Source of the DNA: Anomaloglossus baeobatrachus
Taxonomy: Eukaryota > Chordata > Amphibia > Anura > Aromobatidae
Length of the DNA stretch: 64,000 nt
Direction: 5' to 3'
Assembly: GCF_048569485.1 (NCBI RefSeq)
Contig: NC_134364.1
Location: 125,624,882-125,688,881, forward strand
The position numbers and the translations under genes are program-made. A model generated the notes under the pieces. That model saw only the letters and a program-made list of their open reading frames with translations, was not told the origin of the DNA and did not search any database. Of this stretch, positions 14,691 through 31,458 are shown piece by piece (the first letter of the stretch is position 1; every line of letters starts with the position of its first letter).

Positions 14691-16079
14691 CTACTACTAC
14701 CTGCTGGATGTTCTCAGTACTGCACCAGTAATACACCACACAGTGACCTCTACTACCACCTGCTGAAAATTGTCAGTACTGCACCAGTAATACACCACAC
14801 AGTGACCTCTACTACCACCTGCTGGATATTCTCAGTACTGCACCAGTAATAGACAACACAGTGACCTCTACTACCACATGCTGGATATTCTCAGTACTGC
14901 ACCAGTAATAGACAACACAGTGACCTCTACTACCACATGCTGGATATTCTCAGTACTGCACCAGTAATAGACAACACAGTGACCTCTACTACCACATGCT
15001 GGATATTCTCAGTACTGCACCAGTAATAGACCACACAGTGACCTCTACTACTACCTGCTGGATGTTCTCAGTACTGCACCAGTAATACACCACACAGTGA
15101 CCTCTACTACCACCTGCTGGAAATTGTCAGTACTGCACCAGTAATACACCACACAGTGACCTCTACTACCACCTGCTGGATATTCTCAGTACTGCACCAG
15201 TAATAGACAACACAGTGACCTCTACTACCACCTGCTGGATATTCTCAGTACTGCACCAGTAATACACCACACAGTGACCTCTACTACCACCTGCTGGATA
15301 TTCTCAGTACTGCACCAGTAATACACCACACAGTGACCTCTACTACTACCTGCTGGATGTTCTCAGTACTGCACCAGTAATACACCACACAGTGACCTCT
15401 ACTACCACCTGCTGGAAATTGTCAGTACTGCTCCAGTAATACACCACACAGTGACCTCTACTACCACCTGCTGGATATTCTCAGTACTGCACCAGTAATA
15501 CACCACACAGTGACCTCTACTACCACCTGCTGGATATTCTCAGTACTGCACCAGTAATACACCACACAGTGACCTCTACTACCACCTGCTGGATATTCTC
15601 AGTACTGCACCAGTAATACACCACACAGTGACCTCTACTACCACCTGCTGGATATTCTCAGTACTGCACCAGTAATACACCACACAGTGACCTCTACTAC
15701 CACCTGCTGGATATTCTCAGTACTGCACCAGTAATAGACAACACAGTGACCTCTACTACCACCTGCTGGATATTCTCAGTACTGCACCAGTAATACACCA
15801 CACAGTGACCTCTACTACCACCTGCTGGAAATTGTCAGTACTGCACCAGTAATACACCACACAGTGACCTCTACTACCACCTGCTGGATATTCTCAGTAC
15901 TGCACCAGTAATAGACCACACAGTGACCTCTACTACCACCTGCTGAATATTCTCAGTACTGCACCAGTAATACACCACACAGTGACCTCTACTACCACCT
16001 GCTGGATGTTCTCAGTACTGCACCAGTAATACACCACACACTGACCTCTACTACCACCTGCTGGATGTTCTCAGTACTG

Positions 16080-18200
16080 CAACAGTAATAGACCACACAG
16101 TGACCTCTACTACCACCTGCTGGATATTCTCAGTACTGCACCAGCAATACACCACACAGTGACCTCTACTACCACCTGCTGGAAATTGTCAGTACTGCAC
16201 CAGTAATACACCACACAGTGACCTCTACTACCACCTGCTGGATATTCTCAGTACTGCAACAGTAAAAGACCACACAGTGACCTCTACTACCACCTGCTGG
16301 ATATTCTCAGTACTGCAACAGTAAAAGACCACACAGTGACCTCTACTACCACCTGCTGGAAATTGTCAGTACTGCAACAGTAATAGACCACACAGTGACC
16401 TCTACTACCACCTGCTGGATATTCTCAGTACTGCAACAGTAATAGACCACACAGTGACCTCTACTACCACCTGCTGGATATTCTCAGTACTGCAACAGTA
16501 ATAGACCACACAGTGACCTCTACTACCACCTGCTGGATATTTTCAGTACTGCACCAGTATTACACCACACAGTGACCTCTACTACCACCTGCTGGATATT
16601 CTCAGTACTGCAACAGTAATAGACCACACAGTGACCTCTACTACCACCTGCTGGATATTCTCAGTACTGCAACAGTAATAGACCACACAGTGACCTCTAC
16701 TACCACCTGCTGGATATTTTCAGTACTGCACCAGTATTACACAACACAGTGACCTCTACTACCACATGCTGGATATTCTCAGTACTGCACCAGTAATAGA
16801 CAACACAGTGACCTCTACTACCACATGCTGGATATTCTCAGTACCGCACCAGTAATAGACCACACAGTGACCTCTACTACTACCTGCTGGATGTTCTCAG
16901 TACTGCACCAGTAATACACCACACAGTGACCTCTACTACCACCTGCTGGAAATTGTCAGTACTGCACCAGTAATACACCACACAGTGACCTCTACTACCA
17001 CCTGCTGGATATTCTCAGTACTGCACCAGTAATACACCACACAGTGACCTCTACTACTACCTGCTGGATGTTCTCAGTACTGCACCAGTAATACACCACA
17101 CAGTGACCTCTACTACCACCTGCTGGAAATTGTCAGTACTGCTCCAGTAATACACCACACAGTGACCTCTACTACCACCTGCTGGATATTCTCAGTACTG
17201 CACCAGTAATACACCACACAGTGACCTCTACTACCACCTGCTGGATATTCTCAGTACTGCACCAGTAATACACCACACAGTGACCTCTACTACCACCTGC
17301 TGGATATTCTCAGTACTGCACCAGTAATACACCACACAGTGACCTCTACTACCACCTGCTGGATATTCTCAGTACTGCACCAGTAATACACCACACAGTG
17401 ACCTCTACTACCACCTGCTGGATATTCTCAGTACTGCACCAGTAATAGACAACACAGTGACCTCTACTACCACCTGCTGGATATTCTCAGTACTGCACCA
17501 GTAATACACCACACAGTGACCTCTACTACCACCTGCTGGAAATTGTCAGTACTGCACCAGTAATACACCACACAGTGACCTCTACTACCACCTGCTGGAT
17601 ATTCTCAGTACTGCAACAGTAAAAGACCACACAGTGACCTCTACTACCACCTGCTGGAAATTGTCAGTACTGCACCAGTAATACACCACACAGTGACCTC
17701 TACTACCACCTGCTGGATATTCTCAGTACTGCACCAGTAATACACCACACACTGACCTCTACTACCACCTGCTGGATGTTCTCAGTACTGCAACAGTAAT
17801 AGACCACACAGTGACCTCTACTACCACCTGCTGGATATTCTCAGTACTGCACCAGCAATACACCACACAGTGACCTCTACTACCACCTGCTGGAAATTGT
17901 CAGTACTGCACCAGTAATACACCACACAGTGACCTCTACTACCACCTGCTGGATATTCTCAGTACTGCAACAGTAAAAGACCACACAGTGACCTCTACTA
18001 CCACCTGCTGGAAATTGTCAGTACTGCAACAGTAATAGACCACACAGTGACCTCTACTACCACCTGCTGGATATTCTCAGTACTGCAACAGTAATAGACC
18101 ACACAGTGACCTCTACTACCACCTGCTGGATATTCTCAGTACTGCAACAGTAATAGACCACACAGTGACCTCTACTACCACCTGCTGGATATTTTCAGTA
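16080..18200. repeat. Duplication in the array with a 29-unit period
   Basis: The rare variant CCAGCAATAC occurs at 16,141 and 17,852, an offset of 1,711 bp or exactly twenty-nine 59-bp units. The surrounding variants match in order: GGAAATTG, the AACAGTAAAAGACC units and the ATATTTTCAG units with CCAGTATTAC. This is another multi-unit duplication, independent of the 18-unit one. Confidence 0.7.
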
Positions 18201-19869
18201 CTGCACCAGTATTACACCACACAGTGACCTCTACTACCACCTGCTGGATATTCTCAGTACTGCACCAGTAATACACCACACAGTGACCTCTACTACCACC
18301 TGCTGGATATTCTCAGTACTGCACCAGTAATACACCACACAGTGACCTCTACTACCACCTGCTGGATATTCTCAGTATTGCAACAGTAAAAGACCACACA
18401 GTGTCCTCCACTACCACCTGCTGGACATTCTCAGTACTGCACCAGTAATAGACAACACAGTGACCTCTACTACCACCTGCTGGATATTCTCAGTACTGCA
18501 CCAGTAATAGACCACACACTGACCTCTGCTACCACCTGCTGGATATTCTCAGTACTGCACCAGTAATACACCCCACAGTGACCTTCACTACCACCTGCTG
18601 GATATTCTCAGTACTGCTCCAGTAATACACCAAACAGTGACCTCTACTACCACCTGCTGAATATTCTCAGTACTGCACCAGTAATAGACCACACACTGAC
18701 CTCTACTACCACCTGCTGGACATTCTCAGTACTGCACCAGTAATAGACCACACAGTGACCTCTACTACCACCTGCTGGATATTCTCAGTACTGCACCAGT
18801 AATAGACCACACACTGACCTCTACTACCACCTGCTGGATATTCTCAGTACTGCACGAGTAATAGACCACACACTGACCTCTACTACCACCTGCTGGACAT
18901 TCTCAGTACTGCACCAGTAATAGACCACACAGTGTCCTCCACTACCACCTGCTGGATATTCTCAGTACTGCACCAGTAATACACCACACAGTGACCTCTA
19001 CTACCACCTGCTGGACATTCTCAGTACTGCACCAGTAATACAACAAACAGTGACCTCTACCACCTGCTGGATATTCTCAGTACTGCACCAGTAATAGACC
19101 ACACAGTGACCTCTACTACCACCTGCTGGAAATTCTCAGTACTGCACCAGTAATACACCAAACAGTGACCTCTACTACCACCTGCTGGATATTCTCAGCA
19201 CTGCACCAGTAATAAACCACACAGTGACCTCTACTACCACCTGCTGGATATTCTCAGTACTGCACCAGTAATAGACCACACAGTGACCTCTACTACCACC
19301 TGCTGGATACTCTCAGTACTGCACCAGTAATAGACCACACAGTGACCTCTACTACCACCTGCTGGATGTTCTCAGTACTGCAACAGTAAAAGACCACACA
19401 ATGACCTCTACTACCACCTGCTGCACATTATCAGTACTGCACCAGTAATACACCACACACTGACCTCTACTACCACCTGCTGAATATTCTCAGTACTGCA
19501 ACAGTAATAGACATTCAGTGTCCTCTACTACCACCTGCTGGATATTCTCAGTACTGCACCAGTAATAGACCACACACTGACCTCTACTACCACCTGCTGG
19601 ATATTCTCAGTACTGCACCAGTAATACACCACACAGTGACCTCTACTACCACCTGCTGGATATTCTCAGTACTGCACCAGTAATAGACCACACACTGACC
19701 TCTACTACCACCTGCTGGATATTCTCAGTACTGCACCAGTAATACACCAAACAGTGACCTCTACTACCACCTGCTGGATATTCTCAGTACTGCACCAGTA
19801 ATACACCAAACAGTGACCTCTACTACCACCTGCTGGATATTCTCAGTACTGCAACAGTAATAGACATTC

Positions 19870-19964
19870 AGAAACCAAGGAAAAAAATTGTGAAAAAAAT
19901 ACCCTGCTGTAACTAAATAAAAGCATAGTGCATATAAACATAGGGTACTTAGTAAACACTGTTT
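19870..19964. mobile_element. 95-bp insertion in the array (single direct-repeat copy)
   Basis: A 95-bp AT-rich sequence, AGAAACCAAGG through CACTGTTT, interrupts the minisatellite. It is the same sequence that forms both ends of the 513-bp insertion at 31,459-31,971. Left (GTAATAGACATTC) and right (AATAGACCACAC) flanks are also the same at both places. The simplest reading is that the surrounding array was duplicated and that this copy has collapsed to one terminal repeat. The family is not recognised. Confidence 0.75.
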
Positions 19965-22900
19965 AATAGACCACACACTGACCTCTACTACCACCTGCTG
20001 GATATTCTCAGTACTGCACCAGTAATACACCACACACTGACCTCTACTACCACCTGCTGGATATTCTCAGTATTGCACCAGTAATAGACCACACAGTGAC
20101 CTCTACCACCACCTGCTGGATATTCTCAGTATTGCACCAGTAATAGACCACACAGTGACCTCTACTACCACCTGCTGGATGTTCTCAGTACTGCACCAGT
20201 AATACACCAAACAGGGACCTCTACTACCACCTGCTGGATATTCTCAGTGCTGCACCAGTAATAGACCACACAGTGACCTCTACTACCACCTGCTGGATGT
20301 TCTCAGTACTGCACCAGTAATACACCAAACAGGGACCTCTAATACCACCTGCTGGATATTCTCAGTACTGCACCAGTAATAGACCACACAGTGACCTCTA
20401 CTACCACCTGCTGGATATTCTCAGTACTGCACCAGTAATAGACCACACAGTGACCTCTACCACCACCTGCTGGATATTCTCAGTACTGCACCAGTAATAA
20501 ACCACACAGTGACCTCTACTACCACCTGCTGGATATTCTCAGTACTGCACCAGTAATACACCACACACTGACCTCTACTACCACCTGCTGGACATTCTCA
20601 GTACTGCACCAGTAATAGACCACACAGTGACCTCTACTACCACCTGCTGGATATTCTCAGTACTGCACCAGTAATAGACCACACAGTGACCTCTACTACC
20701 ACCTGCTGGATGTTCTCAGTACTGCACCAGTAATACACCACACAGTGACCTCTACTACCACCTGCTGGATATTCTCAATACTGCACCAGTAATACACCAA
20801 ACAGGGACCTCTACTACCACCTGCTGGATGTTCTCTGTACTGCACCAGTAATACACCACACAGTGACCTCTACTACCACCTGCTGGATATTCTCAATACT
20901 GCACCAGTAATAGACCACACAGTGACCTCTACTACCACCTGCTGGATATTCTCAGTACTGCACGAGTAATACACCACACAGGGACCTCTACTACCACCTG
21001 CTGGATATTCTCAGTACTGCACCAGTAATACACCACACACTGACCTCTACTACCACCTGCTGGATTTTCTCAGTACTGCACCAGTAATACACCACACAGT
21101 GACCTCTACTACCACCTGCTGGATATTCTCACTACTGCACCAGTGATAGACCACACACTGACCTCTACTACCACCTGCTGGATATTCTCAGTACTGCACC
21201 AGTAATACACCACACAGTGACCTCTACTACCACCTGCTGGATATTCTCAGTACTGCACCAGTAATAGACCACACAGTGACCTCTACTACCACCTGCTGGA
21301 TATTCTCACTACTGCACCAGTGATAGACCACACACTGACCTCTACTACCACCTGCTGGATATTCTCAGTACTGCACCAGTAATACACCACACAGTGACCT
21401 CTACTACCACCTGCTGGATATTCTCAGTACTGCACCAGTAATAGACCACACAGTGACCTCTACTACCACCTGCTGGATATTCTCAGTACTGCACCAGTAA
21501 TAGACCACACAGTGACCTCTACTACCACCTGCTGGATGTTCTCAGTACTGCACCAGTAATACACCAAACAGGGACCTCTACTACCACCTGCTGGATGTTC
21601 TCTGTACTGCACCAGTAATACACCACACAGTGACCTCTACTACCACCTGCTGGATATTCTCAATACTGCACCAGTAATAGACCACACAGTGACCTCTACT
21701 ACCACCTTCTGGATATTCTCAGTACTGCACGAGTAATACACCACACAGGGACCTCTACTACCACCTGCTGGATATTCTCAGTACTGCACCAGTAATACAC
21801 CACACACTGACCTCTACTACCACCTGCTGGATATTCTCAGTACTGCACCAGTAATACACCACACACTGACCTCTACTACCACCTGCTGGATATTCTCAGT
21901 ACTGCACCAGTAATACACCACACAGTGACCTCTACTACCACCTGCTGGATATTCTCACTACTGCACCAGTGATAGACCACACACTGACCTCTACTACCAC
22001 CTGCTGGATATTCTCACTACTGCACCAGTAATACACCACACACTGACCTCTACTACCACCTGCTGGATATTCTCAGTACTGCGCCAGTAATAGACCACAC
22101 AGTGACCTCTACTACCACCTGCTGGATATTCTCAGCACTGCACCAGTAATAGACCACACAGTGACCTCTACTACCACCTGCTGGATATTCTCAGTACTGC
22201 ACCAGTAATACACCACACACTGACCTCTACCACCTGCTGGATATTCTCAGTACTGCACCAGTAATACACCACACACTGACCTCTACCACCTGCTGGATAT
22301 TCTCAGTACTGCAACAGTAATAGACATTCAGTGTCCTCTACTACCACCTGCTGGATATTCTCAGTACTGCACCAGTAATAGATATTCAGTGTCCTCTACT
22401 ACCACCTGCTGGATATTCTCAGCACTGCACCAGTAATACACCACACACTGACCTCTGCTACCACCTGCTGGATATTCTCAGTACTGCTCCAGTAATACAC
22501 CAAACAGTGACCTCTACTACCACCTGCTGGATATTCTCAGTACTGCACCAGTAATAGACCACACAGTGACCTCTACTACCACCTGCTGAATATTCTCAGT
22601 ACTGCACCAGTAATAGACCACACACTGACCTCTACTACCACCTGCTGGATATTCTCAATACTGCACCAGTAATAGACACTCAGTGACCTCTACTACCACC
22701 TGCTGGACATTCTCAGTACTGCACCAGTAATACAACAAACAGTGACCTCTACCACCTGCTGGATATTCTCAGTACTGCACCAGTAATACACCACACAGTG
22801 ACCTCTACTACCACCTGCTGGAAATTGTCAGTACTGCACCAGTAATACACCACACAGTGACCTCTACTACCACCTGCTGGATATTCTCAGTACTGCAACA

Positions 22901-25550
22901 GTAAAAGACCACACAGTGTCCTCTACTACCACCTGCTGGATGTTCTCAGTACTGCACCAGTAATACAATACACAGGGACCTTTACTACCACCTGCTGGAT
23001 ATTCTCAGTACTGCACCAGTAATACACCAAACAGTGACCTCTACTACCACCTGCTGAATATTCTCAGTACTGCACCAGTAATACACCACACAGTGACCTC
23101 TACTACCACCTGCTGGATATTCTCAGTACTGCACCAGTAATAGACCACACACTGACCTCTACTACCACCTGCTGGATATTCTCAGTACTGCACCAGTAAT
23201 AGACCACACACTGACCTCTACTACCACCTGCTGGATATTCTCAGTACTGCACCAGTAATACACCAAACAGTGACCTCTACTACCACCTGCTGAATATTCT
23301 CAGTACTGCACCAGTAATAGACAACACAGTGACCTCTACTACCACCTGCTGGATATTCTCAGTACTGCACCAGTAATAGACCACACACTGACCTCTACTA
23401 CCACCTGCTAGATATTCTCAGTACTGCACCAGTAATAGACCACACACTGACCTCTACTACCACCTGCTGGATATTCTCAGTACTGCACCAGTAATACACC
23501 AAACAGTGACCTCTACTACCACCTGCTGAATATTCTCAGTACTGCACCAGTAATAGACCACACACTGACCTCTACTACCACCTGCTGGATATTCTCAGTA
23601 CTGCACCAGTAATACACCACACACTGACCTCTACTACCACCTGCTGGACATTCTCAGTACTGCACCAGTAATAGACCACACAGTGACCTCTACTACCACC
23701 TGCTGGATATTCTCAGTACTGCACCAGTAATAGACCACACACTGACCTCTACTACCACCTGCTGGATATTCTCAGTACTGCACCAGTAATACACCAAACA
23801 GTGACCTCTACTACCACCTGCTGGAAATTGTCAGTACTGCACCAGTAATACACCACACAGTGACCTCTACTACCACCTGCTGGATGTTCTCAGTACTGCA
23901 ACAGTAATAGACCACACAGTGACCTCTACTACCACCTGCTGGATATTCTCAGAACTGCAACAGTAAAAGACCACACAGTGTCCTCTACTACCACCTGCTG
24001 GACATTCTCAGTACTGCACCAGTAATACACCACACAGTGACCTCTACCACCTGCTGAATATTCTCAGTACTGCACCAGTAATAGACCACACAGTGACCTC
24101 TACTACCACCTGCTGGATATTCTCAGTACTGCACCAGTAATACACCACACACTGACCTCTACTACCACCTGCTGGATATTCTCAGTACTGCAACAGTAAT
24201 AGACATTCAGTGTCCTCTACTACCACCTGCTGGATGTTCTCAGTACTGCAACAGTAATAGACCACACAGTGACCTCTACTACCACCTGCTGGATATTCTC
24301 ACTACTGCACCAATAATAGACCACACAGTGAACTCTACTACCACCTGCTGGAAATTGTCAGTACTGCACCAGTAATACACCACACAGTGACCTCTACTAC
24401 CACCTGCTGGATGTTCTCAGTACTGCAACAGTAATAGACCACACAGTGACCTCTACTACCACCTGCTGGATATTCTCAGTACTGCAACAGTAAAAGACCA
24501 CACACTGACCTCTACTACCACCTGCTGGATATTCTCAGTACTGCACCAGTAATACACCACACAGTGACCTCTACTACCACCTGCTGGATATTCTCAGAAC
24601 TGCAACAGTAAAAGACCACACAGTGTCCTCTACTACCACCTGCTGGACATTCTCAGTACTGCACCAGTAATACACCACACAGTGACCTCTACTACCACCT
24701 GCTGGATATTCTCAGTACTGCAACAGTAAAAGACCACACAGTGACCTCTACTACCACCTGCTGGATATTCTCAGTACTGCACCAGTAATACACCACACAG
24801 TGACCTCTACTACCACCTGCTGGATATTCTCAGTACTGCACCAGTAATACACCACACAGTGACCTCTACTACCACCTGCTGGATATTCTCAGTACTGCAA
24901 CAGTAAAAGACCACACAGTGACCTCTACTACCACCTGCTGGATATTCTCAGTACTGCACCAGTAATACACCACACAGTGACCTCTACTACCACCTGCTGG
25001 ATATTCTCAGTACTGCTCCAGTAATACACCACACACTGACCTCTACTACCACCTGCTGGATATTCTCAGTACTGCTCCAGTAATACACCACACAGTGTCC
25101 TCCACTACCACCTGCTGGATGTTCTCAGTACTGCACCAGTAATACACCACACACTGACCTCTGCTACCACCTGCTGGATATTCTCAGTACTGCTCCAGTA
25201 ATACACCACACACTGACCTCTGCTACCACCTGCTGGATATTCTCACTACTGCACCAGTAATACACCACACACTGACCTCTACTACCACCTGCTGGATATT
25301 CTCAGTACTGCACCAGTAATACACCACACAGTGACCTCTACTACCACCTGCTGGATATTCTCAGTACTGCACCAGTAATAGACCACACAGTGACCTCTAC
25401 TACCACCTGCTGGATATTCTCAGTACTGCACCAGTAATACACCACACAGTGACCTCTACTACCACCTGCTGGATATTCTCAGTACTGCACCAGTAATACA
25501 CCACACAGTGACCTCTACTACCACCTGCTGGATATTCTCAGTACTGCACC

Positions 25551-26494
25551 AATAATAGACCACACAGTGAACTCTACTACCACCTGCTGGATCTTCTCAG
25601 TACTGCACCAGTAATACACCAAACAGTGACCTCTACTACCACCTGCTGGATATTCTCAGTACTGCTCCAGTAATACACCACACAGTGTCCTACACTACCA
25701 CCTGCTGGATATTCTCAGTACTGCTCCAGTAATACACCAAACAGTGACCTCTACTACCACCTGCTGGATATTCTCAGTACTGCTCCAGTAATACACCAAA
25801 CAGTGACCTCTACTACCACCTGCTGGATATTCTCAGTACTGCTCCAGTAATACACCAAACAGTGACCTCTACTACCACCTGCTGGATATTCTCAGTACTG
25901 CTCCAGTAATACACCAAACAGTGACCTCTACTACCACCTGCTGGATATTCTCAGTACTGCTCCAGTAATACACCAAACAGTGACCTCTACTACCACCTGC
26001 TGGATATTCTCAGTACTGCACCAATAATAGACCACACAGTGAACTCTACTACCACCTGCTGGATCTTCTCAGTACTGCACCAGTAATACACCAAACAGTG
26101 ACCTCTACTACCACCTGCTGGATATTCTCAGTACTGCTCCAGTAATACACCACACAGTGTCCTACACTACCACCTGCTGGATATTCTCAGTACTGCTCCA
26201 GTAATACACCAAACAGTGACCTCTACTACCACCTGCTGGATATTCTCAGTACTGCTCCAGTAATACACCAAACAGTGACCTCTACTACCACCTGCTGGAT
26301 ATTCTCAGTACTGCTCCAGTAATACACCAAACAGTGACCTCTACTACCACCTGCTGGATATTCTCAGTACTGCTCCAGTAATACACCAAACAGTGACCTC
26401 TACTACCACCTGCTGGATATTCTCAGTACTGCACCAGTAATACACCACACAGTGACCTCTACCACCTGCTGGATGTTCTCAGTACTGCACCAGT
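25551..26494. repeat. Tandem duplication of an 8-unit block (472 bp)
   Basis: The sequence AATAATAGACCACACAGTG followed by AACTC and GGATCTTCTC occurs at 25,551 and again at 26,023, exactly eight 59-bp units apart. Between them the same order of units follows: CACCAAACAG, GTGTCCTACAC, then a row of GCTCCAGTAATACACCAAAC units. The GGATCTTC and CCTACAC variants are rare elsewhere, so this is a recent local duplication. Confidence 0.85.
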
Positions 26495-29400
26495 AATACA
26501 CCACACAGTGACCTCTACTACCACCTGCTGGATATTCTCAGTACTGCACCAGTAATACAACAAACGGTGACCTCTGCTACCACCTGCTGGATATTCTCAG
26601 TACTGCACCAGTAATACACCACACAGTGACCTCTACTACCACCTGCTGGACATTCTCAGTACTGCACCAGTAATACAACAAACAGTGACCTCTGCTACCA
26701 CCTGCTGGATATTCTCAGTACTGCACCAGTAATACACCACACAGTGACCTCTACTACCACCTGCTGGATATTCTCAGTACTGCACCAGTAATACACCACA
26801 CAGTGACCTCTACTACCACCTGCTGGATATTCTCAGTACTGCTCCAGTAATAGACCACACAGAGACCTCTACTACCGCCTGCTGGATATTCTGAGTACTG
26901 CAACAGTAATACATCACACAGGGACCTCTACTACCACCTGCTGGATGTTCTCAGTACTGCAGCAGTAATAGACCACACAGTGACCTCTACTCCCGCCTGC
27001 TGGATATTCTCAGTACTGCTCCAGTAATAGACCACACAGAGACCTCTACTACCAGCTGCTGGATATTCTCAGTACTGCACCAGTAATAGACCACACAGTG
27101 ACCTCTACTCCCGCCTGCTGGATATTCTCAGTACTGCACCAGTAATAGACCACACAGTGAAATCTACTACCACCTGCTGGATGTTCTCAGTACTGCTCCA
27201 GTAATAGACCACACAGAGACCTCTACTACCACCTGCTGGATATTCTCAGTACTGCACCAGTAATACATCACACAGGGACCTCTCCTACCACCTGCTGGAT
27301 ATTCTCAGTACTGCACCAGTAATACACCACACAGTGACCTCTACTACCACCTGCTGGATATTCTCAGTACTGCTCCAGTAATAGACCACACACTGCCCTC
27401 TACTACCACCTGCTGGATATTCTCAGTACTGCACCAGTAATACATCACACAGTGACCTCTACTCCCGCCTGCTGGATATTCTCAGTACTGCTCCAGTAAT
27501 ACACCACACAGTGACCTCTACTACCACCTGCTGGATATTCTCAGTACTGCTCCAGTAATAGACCACACACTGACCTCTACTACCACCTGCTGGATATTCT
27601 CAGTACTGCACCAGTAATACACCACACAGTGACCTCTACTACTACCTGCTGGATGTTCTCAGTACTGCACCAGTAATACACCACACAGTGACTTCTACTA
27701 CCACCTGCTGGAAATTGTCAGTACTGCACCAGTAATACACCACACAGTGACCTCTACTACCACCTGCTGGATATTCTCAGTACTGCACCAGTAATAGACA
27801 ACACAGTGACCTCTACTACCACATGCTGGATATTCTCAGTACTGCACCAGTAATAGACAACACAGTGACCTCTACTACCACATGCTGGATATTCTCAGTA
27901 CTGCACCAGTAATACACCACACAGTGACCTCTACTACCACCTGCTGGATATTCTCAGTACTGCACCAGTAATACACCACACAGTGACCTCTACTACTACC
28001 TGCTGGGTGTTCTCAGTACTGCACCAGTAATACACCAAACAGTGACCTCTACTACCACCTGCTGGATATTCTCAGTACTGCTCCAGTAATACACCACACA
28101 GTGACCTCTACTACCACCTGCTGGAAATTGTCAGTACTGCTCCAGTAATACACCACACAGTGACCTCTACTACCACCTGCTGGATATTCTCAGTACTGCA
28201 CCAGTAATACACCACACAGTGACCTCTACTACCACCTGCTGGATATTCTCAGTAACTGCACCAGTAATACACCACACAGTGACCTCTACTACCACCTGCT
28301 GGATATTCTCAGTACTGCACCAGTAATAGACAACACAGTGACCTCTACTACCACCTGCTGGATATTCTCAGTACTGCACCAGTAATACACCACACAGTGA
28401 CCTCTACTACCACCTGCTGGAAATTGTCAGTACTGCACCAGTAATACACCACACAGTGACCTCTACTACCACCTGCTGGATGTTCTCAGTACTGCACCAG
28501 TAATACACCACACACTGACCTCTACTACCACCTGCTGGATATTCTCAGTACTGCACCAGTAATACACCACACACTGAGCTCTACTACCACCTGCTGGATA
28601 TTCTCAGTACTGCACCAGTAATACACCACACAGTGACCTCTACTACCACCTGCTGGATATTCTCAGTACTGCACCAGTAATACACCACACAGTGACCTCT
28701 ACTACCACCTGCTGGATATTCTCAGTACTGCACCAGTAATACACCACACACTGAGCTCTACTACCACCTGCTGGATATTCTCAGTACTGCACCAGTAATA
28801 CACCACACAGTGACCTCTACTACCACCTGCTGGATATTCTCAGTACTGCACCAGTAATACACCACACAGTGACCTCTACTACCACCTGCTGGATGTTCTC
28901 AGTACTGCACCAGTAATACACCACACACTGACCTCTACTACCACCTGCTGGATATTCTCAGTACTGCACCAGTAATACACCACACAGTGACCTCTACTAC
29001 CACCTGCTGGATGTTCTCAGTACTGCACCAGTAATACACCACACACTGACCTCTACTACCACCTGCTGGATGTTCTCAGTACTGCAACAGTAATAGACCA
29101 CACAGTGACCTCTACTACCACCTGCTGGATATTCTCAGTACTGAACCAGTAATACACCACACAGTGACCTCTACTACCACCTGCTGGAAATTGTCAGTAC
29201 TGCACCAGTAATACACCACACAGTGACCTCTACTACCACCTGCTGGATATTCTCAGTACTGCAACAGTAATAGACCACACAGTGACCTCTACTACCACCT
29301 GCTGGATATTTTCAGTACTGCACCAGTATTACACCACACAGTGACCTCTACTACCACCTGCTGGATATTCTCAGTACTGCACCAGTAATACACCACACAG

Positions 29401-31458
29401 TGACCTCTACTACCACCTGCTGGATATTCTCAGTATTGCAACAGTAAAAGACCACACAGTGTCCTCTACTACCACCTGCTGGACATTCTCAGTACTGCAC
29501 CAGTAATAGACCACACAGTGACCTCTACTACCACCTGCTGGATATTCTCAGTGCTGCACCAGTAATACACCACACAGTGACCTTCACTACCACCTGCTGG
29601 ATATTCTCAGTACTGCTCCAGTAATACACCAAACAGTGACCTCTACTACCACCTGCTGAATATTCTCAGTACTGCACCAGTAATAGACCACACACTGACC
29701 TCTACTACCACCTGCTGGATATTCTCAGTACTGCACCAGTAATAGACCACACACTGACCTCTACTACCACCTGCTGGACATTCTCAGTACTGCACCAGTA
29801 ATAGACCACACAGTGACCTCTACTACCACCTGCTGGATATTCTCAGTACTGCACCAGTAATAGACCACACACTGACCTCTACTACCACCTGCTGGATATT
29901 CTCAGTACTGCACCAGTAATAGACCACACACTGACCTCTACTACCACCTGCTGGACATTCTCAGTACTGCACCAGTAATAGACCACACAGTGTCCTCCAC
30001 TACCACCTGCTGAATATTCTCAGTACTGCACCAGTAATACACCACACACTGACCTCTACTACCACCTGCTGGATATTCTCAGTACTGCACCAGTAATACA
30101 CCACACAGTGACCTCTACTACCACCTGCTGGACATTCTCAGTACTGCACTAGTAATACAACAAACAGTGACCTCTACCACCTGCAGGATATTCTCAGTAC
30201 TGCACCAGTAATAGACCACACAGTGACCTCTACTACCCCCTGCTGGAAATTCTCAGTACTGCACCAGTAATACACCAAACAGTGACCTCTACTACCACCT
30301 GCTGGATATTCTCAGCACTGCACCAGTAATAAACCACACAGTGACCTCTACTACCACCTGCTGGATATTCTCAGTACTGCACCAGTAATAGACCACACAG
30401 TGACCTCTACTACCACCTGCTGGATATTCTCACTACTGCACCAGTAATAGACCACACAGTGACCTCTACTACCACCTGCTGGATGTTCTCAGTACTGCAA
30501 CAGTAAAAGACCACACACTGACCTCTACTACCACCTGCTGGATATTCTCAGTACTGCACCAGTAATACACCAAACAGTGACCTCTACTACCACCTGCTGG
30601 ATATTCTCAGTACTGCACCAGTAATACACCACACAGTGACCTCTACTACCACCTGCTGGATGTTCTCAGTACTGCACCAGTAATACACCACACAGTGACC
30701 TCTACTACCACCTGCTGGATGTTCTCAGTACTGCAACAGTAAAAGACCACACAATGACCTCTACTACCACCTGCTGGATGTTCTCAGTACTGCACCAGTA
30801 ATACACCACACACTGACCTCTACTACCACCTGCTGGATATTCTCAGTACTGCACCAGTAATACACCACACAGTGACCTCTACTACCACCTGCTGGATGTT
30901 CTCAGTACTGCAACAGTAAAAGACCACACAATGACCTCTACTACCACCTGCTGGATGTTCTCAGCACTGCACCAGTAATACACCACACAGTGACCTCTAC
31001 TACCACCTGCTGCACATTATCAGTACTGCACCAGTAATACACCACACACTGACCTCTACTACCACCTGCTGAATATTCTCAGTACTGCAACAGTAATAGA
31101 CATTCAGTGTCCTCTACTACCACCTGCTGGATATTCTCAGTACTGCACCAGTAATAGACCACACACTGACCTCTACTACCACCTGCTGGATATTCTCAGT
31201 ACTGCACCAGTAATACACCACACACTGACCTCTACTACCACCTGCTGGATATTCTCAGTACTGCACCAGTAATAGACCACACACTGACCTCTACTACCAC
31301 CTGCTGGATATTCTCAGTACTGCACCAGTAATACACCAAACAGTGACCTCTACTACCACCTGCTGGACATTCTCAGTACTGCAACAGTAATAGACCACAC
31401 AGTGACCTCTACTACCACCTGCTGGATATTCTCAGTACTGCAACAGTAATAGACATTC

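Noticed and set aside
10808-20033. Minus-strand open frames with a repeated YYWCSTENIQQVVVEV peptide
   Set aside because: They come from the 59-bp unit. The frame closes after one to four units because 59 is not a multiple of 3, and they lack splice or promoter context.
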